A stretch of DNA of 64,000 bases from Paracentrotus lividus (lineage: Eukaryota; Echinodermata; Echinoidea; Camarodonta; Echinidae): NCBI GenBank assembly GCA_940671915.1, contig CALNVZ010003426.1:17705030-17769029 (forward strand), in the 5' to 3' direction. The notes below the pieces were generated by a model that made no database searches, was not told the DNA's origin, and worked only from the letters and a program-made list of their open reading frames with translations. The position numbers and the translations under genes were made by a program. The stretch's first letter is position 1. Every line of letters begins with the position of its first letter. Below are positions 46,221 to 58,400 of the stretch, one piece after another.

Positions 46221-47887
46221 CTGTAAACAACAAAAGAAATAAATTTATAATTATAACAACCATTCTGATTTGTTCAAATTTGAGACTTTTATACAAAAAG
46301 TGCATGCAACAAAGATTCTGACTGGCTACTATCGATTTGCAGGAGTGGGAACAGGAAGCTAAGGCTAGTGAAAATAACAACGAAGACAACTTGGTGTTTC
46401 TTGGGATTCCAAAATTTTTGCTCGAGCGATAATTGCTCTGCCATAAATTCCATATATTTATCAAATGACTAACTAACAGCCCTGGACTAAACCTTACCTA
46501 AACTTAACCATAAACCTAAAATAAGGCCGTAACTGACTTCGTACAGAGCATCTTGTGATAACAAGAGCAGAGTTTATAAGCTTAAATAGCCTTTATGTAC
46601 AAATATTTGGATATAAATGGAGACATTCATGAGTGCTTAATTTCGCGATATTTGTGATGTTTTCATTGCTAAAAAAAAGCCTTATTCCAATTTGAAAATT
46701 TTCATGAGGACTAACTCGTATATTCGCAAAAATAAAACCAGAGCAAATATACTTCAGGTTAGACAGTAAATTGAATTAATGTATGCCTTACCTTTCCTTC
46801 CAGTATCTCCATCATTCTCTCTTTGTTCCTATCACTCTCAGGTAACATCTTCAGCATCACCACCTTACTCTCATTGAACAGCGCCACCAACCTGTCCTTG
46901 GACTCGGCCTTTGCAATACGCTGCAGGATCAGCAGGAACAGAGGGTAGAAGGCTCCATTCTCCAAGGGGTCGGCGATATCAGCAAGGCTCACCACCTCAT
47001 CGGTGACTGCTCTGGCTGCCAGGCCAGCTGTGTGGGACTTGATGAGTGGCACTTCTGACTCTAACTCCTTGGATCGCTCCAGGAACGAGGTGAAAGCCTG
47101 ATTGAGAAAATTGAAAGTTCACATTATCAGTTAAAATTATCAGAAGTTCTTCTTTAAATTGGCAACACTGTTGCCAATCGAAGGTGTAACAAAGACACTG
47201 ATTAATATATCAATGTCATAGAATCATTTGGAAAGGCACAAATGAAGAGGTTCGCTGTCTCAGGACAGATCACTCATGATGATGAATAATTTAAATTATA
47301 TATTTTATTTATTCATGCGATAGTAAGTGAAATAAACGGTAAACAAGAGGGATGTTCTTCATTTTGTCATTCCGCATATATGCCGGCTTACTACACAATG
47401 GGTAAATCAAGAATTGGAAAAATAACACTGGTATACAACTACTGAAAATGTGTTCAAAATGTTCAAAATTTTGAGATTCCACAGCTGTATTCCTTCCGCA
47501 TTGTCTTTACGGTGACGATCACAAAATGTCATGGGCAAAATCCATATATGCCGCTGCTACTCACATCCATGAAATTGATTCCTGTGATACATCCCTCTTT
47601 CTTGAGAACAGCCAGCAAATTGGCAGCACTCTCCCTCTCTGTGTCAGAGAGCTGGAGGCAGTGGGTCATAACGAAGCACAGCAGGGCTGGCATGTGACGC
47701 TTGGGGGCTTGCATCTCCTTGAAGCCAGTGACGACGGCTTCGTCTTCTTTGCTCTCAAGGTAGGCAGTTAACAGTTCCTCCTGGATGGTGTGAAAGAAAA
47801 TTGCATAAGTATCTGGATGTCTGGTGTATGTAAAAATTAATTCTGAAGACAGTGGCGGATCCAGGCGGGGGCGCAGGGGACACACGC

Positions 47888-47919
<32 letters not shown>

Positions 47920-50900
47920 TATCCTGACATCCTGGATCTGCCACAGGAAGACCTCGTCCTGAAGGTTATTGAAGGCTTCATTATTGATTGATTGTATAAT
48001 TTCAACCGATTTCCAAGAAAGCAAAGACATGTCTGCAGCTGGGATGTAAGCGGGTAGCAAAAAAAAAACAAGAACAACAACAACAACTACTACAAAATAA
48101 AATTAGTGATTGCGTGACCAATATGTCACAGCAAAAAAAGTCTGGAAACACGTATCAATTTTGAAGGAAAAAAAATAGGAAAACTTACATACACCCCTGT
48201 TGTAGGTAAGACTAGGATGACATATGGCTATGTGCCTTATCAAATTGTTATAAACACAGCACTGGATGGACCATACATTTCAAGAGACTTTCAGGGGTAA
48301 TTTCTTCATCAATTTTCTTAGCTTTCAGCTCAGTCAATCATGATTAGTTGTATCTACATATAACTACCTGTAATTTTTAAACTTGACAGCTTCAGCAATT
48401 AATACCACTATGAGTGAAGTATTGCAGTGCCCAGTAAGATAGAGAGATACGATTATTTGCAAATAGCATTCAATCAGGTTCCTTGCTGCATAGACTGCTG
48501 GTTTCAAAAAGCAATTGATTGTAAATCTTTATGCTACAGTGCACAGGTGACATACCATAGATTTCAAGAGCTCTTCCTTGGAAGGTTGTTTTTTCTTCTC
48601 CGGCTTCTTCTCAGCAGGGGCACCACCACCACCACCGGTGTTTCCTCCAGTGGGTTGCTTGACCGGTAGGCCAGGGTAGCCTGCCTGCAGGGGGGAGGGC
48701 TGAACACCAGGGGGTGGGTTCTGGGGGAGGAGACTCTGAATGGGGGCGATGCCTCGTGGTGGGCTGGAGCTTGGGGAGGTGGACATGGCACTGGGTGGGA
48801 GGAACCGAGGTCCCTGGGGCTTCAGCACCATGTTGCTGGAAGGACGCAGGTTGATCTGTGTTAGACAATGAGACATGGTTTAGGTTAATGACATGAATTT
48901 GAATACATAGGACTAGATGACTTCAGAGTTAACAAGGTTTGCCTTTTTTCCTTTTTGGGGGGCTAGGGGGCGGTTGTAGTTGTTTGAAACAACATTTGTA
49001 ACGACTTATAACAACTGATGCTGACTGAGTGATATATATCTGATTAGAATTTCTTCAATGTGGTAACTTATTACAGCCTCTTCAGCAAGTAATGAGGGTG
49101 TGTGGTATGGTGCTTCCGGCAGTGGACATCTAATGTACAGAATGCATTAGTGCTGGTACAGCGGCTAAAAGAGTTATTGCCATCTGTGTCTTTCTTCAAC
49201 TACTCAACAGAGGGCAAAGTTCAACTTACCTCGCCCTCGCCTATTTTAGTGATTCTTGGAGGTCTAGTATCCCTGATATCATCTCTCTGTCTTGCTCCAC
49301 CACCATCCCTCTGCTGACCACCGTATGGTTTATCCTGCTGACGATCACCACGCTGCTGTCCATACCTGAGCAAGAGACAACATAAAGAGATTATTACAAC
49401 AAACTGCCAGTTTAGTGATTCTTGGAGGTCTAGTATCCCTGATATCATCTCTCTGTCTTGCTCCACCACCGTCCCTCTGCTGATTACCGTACGGCTTATC
49501 CTGCTGACGATCACCACGCTGCTGACCATACCTGAACAACAGTCAAGATAGAGAGATTATAACAGTGAACCCCTGTTATAATAAGATGCTCAGGACCAAA
49601 ATGAAATCCCTGGGACCCATCCAAGTCAATGTGTAAGTGCCCTTTGGTAAGGCATGAATCCCCACTACCAAGTCCCTGTGATAAGACTTAAAGCTGTAGA
49701 ATCCCTGGTTGCTTATCGCCGGAAGCAAATGTCGTGTAGCCCCTCATCTTCCTTGATGAGATCTGCCATGCAATCTCTATTACCCTTCCAACCACCTCAT
49801 TACCACATTCCCTATCATAAACATCCCAATCCAGAGTGGTGTTTCACCAAGTTGTTCTTAAGTTGCGAACAACTTTACGAACGACTGGAACATGTTCTTG
49901 GGTGCTATACTAATCACATGCTTTATTATTTAGTGCAAGAACTGATCACCAGGCGTTCATAAATTCATTCATAAATTACGAACGACTTGTTTGTAAAGTT
50001 ACGAATGACTTTTTGATGGACTTGAACATGTTCTTGGGTGCTATACTAATCACAAACGGAATAATTTAGCACAAGAACTGATCACATGTTGTTTGTAAAG
50101 TTGTTCGTAGGTTACCAAAGACTTGGTGAAATAACACAGTGGTCCCTATCCATAGTAAGCGAGATAAGATGAATGATAGACCTACCTTCCTTGGTCCATG
50201 CCACCTCTGTTTCCCATCCTACCGCCTCTATCTCCGCGCTCCCTCTCACCACCATCCCAATCACGGTCCCGATCTCGCTCTCCGGATCCACGCCCGCGAT
50301 ACTCCTGATTCTCCTTATTGTAATATTGCTTGTTCTGCGGCTTGTTGTAGCCTCCTTGGTAGTCGCGTTGTTGCCCTTGATGCTGTGGCGGGGGATATTG
50401 TTGGTAATGCTGTTGCTGATTCATGTTGCGGCCCTGGTGCTGTTGCTGGTTGCCACCGCCACGTTGCTGCTGGTGGTAACGGTTGTGCTGCTGCTGCTGT
50501 TGCTGCTGTGGTCGGATGTTGTCGCCATCGTTGTTGCGATTGCCGCCACGTTGTTGTTGGTTGGGCTGGTTGTTGCGGTTTTGTTGGAATCGAGGAGCCT
50601 GGTTCTGATAACCACCTTGTTGGTGTCCTATGAAGAGACAAGCCAAAAACAAAAGTTCAGTAAAATCTCATATTTTTCTGCTTGTACTAAAGTAAAATGA
50701 GCATATTTTGATATTTGGGCCATGTCTTGTTGATGTCTTGTTGATAAAGTAGACTCATCATATTTTGGATTTATGGTCTATGATATACAATGAATTTCAG
50801 GATAAATATCTGAAACAGAGATCCCACTCCCTATCATTCAAAAATCCTGAAAACACATTAAAAAATTGTCCCCTGGAAAAAGGTATATCTGTTGAAAGGA

Positions 50901-53900
50901 GCAGGCCTTTGTCACTAACATCCTTTCCCTATCCACAAAGGTGACCAATAAGTCAGGTTTGAGTTAAAAAGTTAAGTAACTTTGATGTTTGATTTATTTC
51001 TTTCAATTTTTTTTCTGATTTGTTGTACGAACCTTGATCCCTTTGCCTCTCGCCACTGTCTGATCGGTTGCTGCTACCACCACCACGTTGTTGCTGATGT
51101 TGCCCTTGTTGCTGCTGTTGTTGCTGCTGGCCCATCTGACGATGTTGAGTCCTGGGACTGTAGCTCTCAAAGACGGGAGGCGGGGAGAGCTCGTCGCTAA
51201 TCACTCCCGGTCCTGCTCCTACACGACCAGCTTCACCAGGAAAATAGTCAAGAAATATTAAGGATGAGAAAATCAAGGTTTTCCCCAGCTATATCACAGT
51301 GTTCACTAGCTAACTCTGAAATCTGTGATCACTATCGCAAAAAGTGTTTACTATCTTAAAGTACACACACGGAGAAAATACACAATATTTGCTAAAAATG
51401 GCCAAATTGCATGTTGCTGAATAGATTCCTTCGTTTATACGATTGACATGCTGAAAATGACTTGAATCCCTCAGAAATAGCTGTAAATGGTTTTTAGTGT
51501 TTTTGTTTAATCCGCCCCCAAATGAAGCCCGCTCGGCGTGCGATCCAGGGCTCCCTAGCTTACTGTGAACGTCACCAAACCTCTGGACCAGGCTCGGAAC
51601 TTACAGCCCAGCCTGATCTGAGCTCTGCGCGCGAACAGCTTGAGTGCATGTGCGATGCAATGCATGCATGCGTATACTTCTATAACGTAAACAACATTCA
51701 CTCGCCAGCACATACTTAGCTTGCCTATAGCTGCTGTAGCGTCTCGGGATTAATCATGCGCTCCTTTTATAAAGACCATTGCTGTATATACACACATTGG
51801 TACAAATACATACAGAGGGAATGTACTAATTCTTCAGTAATATTCGATCGTCTCTTAGATCATTGTTAGACGATTGTGATTATTTTGTAGATTTGAAATT
51901 GCTCGCGATTTTTGAAGAGTTTGCAATCATGGTAAAAGCAACGAATTGCCTTGCTCATCTCTCACCAAGGGCCTGTGAACAGTGCGGCTCCGTTGGTTGT
52001 GTTGAGCGTTTAATTTGCAAATTGACATTCGGAATATAATGCCTAAAATTCCTCGTAAATATTATGACTCATTCTTAAGAAGACTTATTTCTGTTGAATC
52101 TATATTGATTTTAATATGATTTTTTTTTTTTTTAAATCTGAATCCCTCCAAATAAGGTTTTAGAGCAAAATATAATCATGCCACCTCATGACTTCCCAAC
52201 TAACTTGCACGGCATAACACTACCGTCATTAGTTTGACAAGGTGGTCGGTGTCACATTTCCTCCAAAATTCCTTATTTATTCGAAATTCAATGGCTAAAA
52301 GCGCAGAAACGTCCTTAACTCTTTGCCTGCCACATTAATTTTATCATAAAAGAGAAGACTTTCTCTTTAATTATTAAAAATAGTATAACAAATTTGTCTA
52401 TTATTGAACTGAGAAATTATGCCGCAGACCCGGTCCTAGCATATCAGTGATTTTCAGATCTTTTGGCCCACCATTACAGAGAAAATGAATTATTACGATT
52501 GTATAGTTAATAAGTACAATTGTGACTGTAGTCGAACTCTGGCAGGCAAAGAAGTTTTAAATAAAATCAATACATATTGAAGAACAAATATTTAAGATCA
52601 TCATTCTGTAAGCATGATTTGTTTGCCCATATTTATGTCTACATTAATTTAGTTTGCTCTAATTCTACACACGCAACCGTGGATGGGGTACTGTGGTAAA
52701 TACCAGTCCGCCAGGAGCGGATGGAATTTCTAGTCAGTGCTCTCTCGTAAGACTGCCTGCCTTGCTATCAGAGAGGTGAAGAAAATCTGTCAAATCCATT
52801 GCAACAAGGTCGAATCTACAAAATAATGTTATTTCATTCCGAACAATATCTGAAACCATGGAAAAAGTTCACATATACTGTAACTGAAGAACTAAGAAGC
52901 TTTTCTATCCGAAAGTTTGGGCGAATTATTGTTATAGCTAACGGATGAAAGTATCTTGGGATCTGCACAATAATATAAAGACTTACAAAACCAAACGAAC
53001 AATTTCAAGATTATGTAGATATAGAGATATATAGGATTACTGGTTTTAATAATTTGTCATGACAACAAAACTAAAAGTGTGATTTGAACAGTCCACAATG
53101 AAAACAATGTCACTTAGTTTGTTTTATTATCTTTTTTTTCCCCACTCACTCTCGTGCTGAGGATAGGCCTATTTTAATTCTATTTTAATATGATGAAAAA
53201 GCATACATTATTGAAACGGATTAACTTATATATATATATATAGAAATTTGATAGAGGATCAACAGTCGGCAAGATATATCATTTGACCAGTTATGGCCTG
53301 GGGTGAAGCATGAGATGAGAAGAGAAAAAGAAAGTTTTTAAGAATCAGAATGTGCAATGTACGCAATATAGCACAGTACAGGGTATGTGCATACAGTGGA
53401 CATGCCCACGCTGTGACGTCATAATCTCGACGCCCTTGCGGGGTACCGCTGAAGCCTAATAATGGGGGCCCTTCTTTGAAAGGTGATAACTCCTGATCTA
53501 AAATAGGTATTGACAAGGGGTTTAGATATTCTGAATCAGTAAAGATTTTTTGTTACAGTGGTATGAGTTTGGTTGCAATTAAAAGCAGCTTTTACTCTCC
53601 AGTTGTCTACTTTAAGCTCACAAGCTTTTGAGTGCCAATGCAAATCATCATCAAGTGACGAAAATTATCTGAAAATGCAGTCTATTTATACAGGAACCAA
53701 GAACCACTTTTTGCAACAGAGATCATGAATAGTTGACCATAGTAGATTGTGAGACAAATGAATATCCCTCAGTGAATAAAAATATGTATGTTTGTTAACT
53801 CAGGGAGGTTCTGTGATTGGGAAAGTAAACTTAATGAATCCTAAATAGTGACAGAAGCCGTCAACAGCGAAAATAACAGCTTATAGGCCTACGGCAATGA

Positions 53901-55368
53901 AAGCTTCCAGCATACACAAAAAAATCCTTCATATCAAAAGTACATGTACAGAGGGGGAGGGGGAATCCCTTAGCCCCTTTAGGAGTAAGATGAATGTAAA
54001 AGTCAGGGGTGTGAGTTACCACAAATAAAAGAGCTGAAAAAGCTGAATTGAAAGAGCTCCTTTACTTTTGAACAGAAGAAAGCTAACATACACTGAATAT
54101 AAGCTAAAAATAAAAACTAAAACAAGTTAAAATAAGCTGAAAAACTGAACTCTCACATCCCTGAAAAGTAGACAGACTTACACATTGTATCTTGGAGGAA
54201 GAGATCTCCCATACCACCCCTAGCCGGCCATGCTCCACTCCCACCGTTAAGATTGAAGAAATCAGGGGTGAAGCGACCCAAGCCATGCTGGGAATGTTGC
54301 TCTTTCTACAATCAAATAAAGAAAATATCAAAGTAATTAGTCAGACTGACTAGACTATGTGCTGGAATGCTACTTTGAATATGTAGATTTTGACAAGATA
54401 GACAAAACATGTGTATATATTTTAGTAAATAAGCCGATACTGGCTTTTGTAAAAATTAAACGGGAATCTTATATTGAGGACTGCTATATCGAGAACTGTA
54501 ATCCTTTTGTTACTTGATTACTCATTCGTTATGAACATTAATTATATAAATGCACAGAATAGGGAATATATTTGAAATCATGCACAAGTGGGCAACAGGT
54601 TATGCCACCACAATTTTGTATCTTGGGTGATGACGCAATTCATCTACAGTATCTAAAAGTACGAAAATTCACTACATATTCGTTTTACAAGCATTTGGTA
54701 GAAGCTACATTTTCCATCTTACAGCACCTATCTTGACGTTCATTTTTAACGAGCAGAGAAGCACCAAGGCAGCGATGTGCGTTAATGGGAGTATCTCACT
54801 GAGTGGGAATGCTTGGGAATGTTGTGAATAAGCACAGTGCCATACATATAGCCAACTATATGAACAGTAGGTATTAACATATCACATTTTATTTTGTGCT
54901 GCTTTGTTCGGCAGGCAAATTACATAAGAAAATGTGTCATATTGATACCTACTGAAATGTAGTAGGCTACACCCTTTCTATATATGGCACTGTGCTCATT
55001 AGCGACATTTGCTAGCATTTGCCGCTAGAGATGCCGCCTTTATATAGGACTGAAATGTTCTGGAAGCGTTTAGGGAACATACCTTAGCTTCTTCTTGGTG
55101 TATCTGACGGATTGTACGGGGTCCATGATCAGTGAGATGCTTCCTAGGAATCCAGTCGTTATCCCGAAGATCTAGGCAGTCCTGTAACATGAATCGGATT
55201 CGAGACGGCAGCTCCATGTTCTCTGAGAAGCGAGACATGCGATCAAAATATTGGTCCATCCAGGCCTGTTAGAACAATAAGAGACTTTGTCAAAATAAGT
55301 CTGAGCTTTCAATCCTAGTAGAATCTTTGTCAGAGACAGAGTGACAAATATAAACATTGAACAGACAA

Positions 55369-55405
<37 letters not shown>

Positions 55406-58400
55406 GAACACTGAAAGCCCTGGATGGGCTAGTGAATAGGTACAAAGAGAACAAAACAATAAAACAAATCTAAATGTAACTTTTCTTTGAAATAATAAAA
55501 GTTCTTTTTCAACACTCCTATAGTGCACATCATATTTCAACGTCCTGGCCACTCAATTTGTACTCAATCACAGCAATTGCATGCACAAGAATATTCGGAG
55601 TGACAGTAGCTACTCAATGATCTTCAATGTTGCCAGATTGATGTAATAAACACTTACCCTAGCCTAATCATGATCAAGTCGTCGGCCTACAGTGTTGATT
55701 ATCTCACACAGGCACTCATGGATTAAAAATGTTGCCAATTTGATGTAATAAACTCACCCTAGCCTTATCATGATCAAGTCGTCGGCCTACAGTGTTGATT
55801 ATCTCACACAGGCACTCATGGACTAAATATGTTGCCAATTTAATGTAATAAACTCACCCTAGCCTTATCATGATTGAGTTGTCGGCCTACAGTGGTGATT
55901 ATCTTACACAGGCACTGGAGGATTATGAATGTTGCCAATTTGATGTAATAAACTCACCCTAGCCTTATCATGATCAAGTCGTCGGCCTACAGTGGTGGTT
56001 ATCTTACACAGGCACTCAAGGATTATGAATGTTGCCAATTTGATGTATTAAACTCACCCTAGCCTTATCATGATCGAGTTGTCGGCCTACAGTGTTGATT
56101 ATCTTACACAGGCACTCGAGGATTATGAGTGTTGCCAATTTGATGTAATAAACTCACCCTAGCCTTATCATGATCGAGTCGTCGGCCTACAGTGGTGATT
56201 ATCTTACACAGGCACTCGAGGTCTTCCGCCTTCTCTCGCAGGCTCTCCCTACTCTTCTTCTCAAGGAGCTGTCAAAGGTCAAAGGTCAAAGAAAAATTTT
56301 TACTATTCAAAGAAATTACACAACATGGTTTATTATACAGTTGTCTTGCAAGTGATGTGGGAATGAAACACACAATGTTTCAAATGTTTCTGTTATTCTG
56401 TCAAGTGCAAAGTGAAAAGAGTTTTTATAACTATTACTCTTTCAATAGTAGACATTAACAGCTGGTTATACTAAGATAAAAGCAAACAAAAATTGGTTTA
56501 GAATATAGATTTTTTTTTCCTTATATATTTCATTGCTATTTCATCACATAGTAAAGTTTATGGATTTCAAATTGATTACAAACCCAACATTCAAATGTAG
56601 ATTTCATATCGTCTGTTGGGAGCCAGAAGGGCGTTATTGCATCTTATAGATGTTCCGTTGAGAGCCAAAAGGGCGCTATTACTGTACAAAGTCAATGGTA
56701 ATAGCGCCCTTCTGGCTCCCAACGGAACATCCTTGATCTGCAATAGCGCCCTTCTGGCTCCAAGCCAACGATATGCTTTGTTTCATCATTTATTTCTATG
56801 GAATGCTACATACCTGTTTGATACATCGATGGAGGATGGATTCATGTAGCATACCCAGCTTACCAAGTTCACCTTAAAATAAATCAAAATGAAATGCATT
56901 CCTTAAAGCTACATTCTAGCACTTCAATGACTGCAATGGCAATGAAATATGCTGGGTACATCTAGATGATGATACCTAATTTATTATCTACTGTCTTCAT
57001 ATACTGTAGCCTGAAAACTAAAAAACACAAAATTAGATTCTGCGAAATCTGTGCAAAGAAATTCTTATAAATGTGGTATGAAATGTGGCGTAAGACACAA
57101 GGCTTCAATATCCTGAAAGGTTGAAGAATAAACTTTAAAAAAAAGATAACAGCAACGAACAGGGGACAGAATCCCCCTCCCCCACGCCAACTTGTCGGTT
57201 TGAATATAAGGCAAATTATTATGAGGTGCTTTGGACCAGCTTATATTGAAATATTGTTATTTTGAACCCTTGGGCACATAGACACATGTACAGGCTTGAA
57301 GTTGGGGCTGGGAGAATCAGCTTGTTATAACAAAATCTTGCGTCTGTACTCATTATAATAGGAGTAGACTGTATAAGGTTAAAGATCGGCCTGAAATGTT
57401 AACAATTCGGTGGTTTCACAATAAGGTGCGCCACCTATCGGTTTGCAGCGGACAGACCAATTTCTAAGTTCGGGGTCGACATCGAAGGCGCAGTGTGTAA
57501 TGTGACTGTATGTGTGTGTTTACCTCTGCCTTTCAAAAGTGGCGAACCCAGCTGTTTCTTGGCGAATGCGGATCGACGAACTAAAATAATATTTGACTGA
57601 TCTTGGCATACCGGCCAGCGCAGATAATAATCGCATTTTATCATTATTATTTCATTATGCAAATATGCAGCGCAGCGTGAACCACACAGAGATTAATTTC
57701 GATATCGACTTTTTCCCATGAGGCATTGCAAATTTCGGCCTGTCCGCTGCAAACGATAGGTGGCGCACCGTATAGTGAATCCACCGTATTACATCTGATT
57801 GATGCATGACTGTAAAAGACCAATTTCACAACAATGCAGATATTTTTAGTGCTAAATTTGAAAAAGATAGTAGACTTACCGATAAACTGGATGTTTCCAA
57901 GCATCTTAAGCTTGGCCAGACCTCTCTGGTCCTGCTCGTCTGGACTAAGAGGGCCATTTTGTTTGTCATAAGCTACAGGGAAAACAGGGATGAAAAAAAA
58001 AAAAAAAAAAAATTTTAATAAATGTAGTTAACATAATATGTTTGGAATGCGCTCATATTGAAAATCATTCCATCAAGACACAACGATATTGACTATGAAA
58101 TTAAAAATTAGTATACATACCACCAGGATTTTTTAATAATAATTAATTAGATTTTTCATAAACTATATATATTAAAAATATTTATAGTTTTTATTCTGTG
58201 ATGTCACATGTGAGCTGCTGTCCTATGTGTTATGTACTGTAAATTCCATAAAGTGTCATTTTTTCAGATAAATATTAATCATATCACCTGTGTGATCGAT
58301 AATAATATTATCAAACCTATGTTCATATATACACGCCTTTAACTAATTGACCCATTCCTTCATAAAGAACCATGAAAAAAGATGAATTTATGGAATTTAC

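Noticed and set aside
47889..47917. Very long C run as a functional G-quadruplex
   Set aside because: It lies in the middle of a MITE, and homopolymer length is unreliable in assemblies; no supporting context.
50139..50700. Long plus-strand frames (up to 175 codons) opposite an eIF4G2 exon
   Set aside because: They are antisense shadows of the Q/RG-rich exon 50186-50627, whose minus-strand frame fits the gene with correct splice phases.
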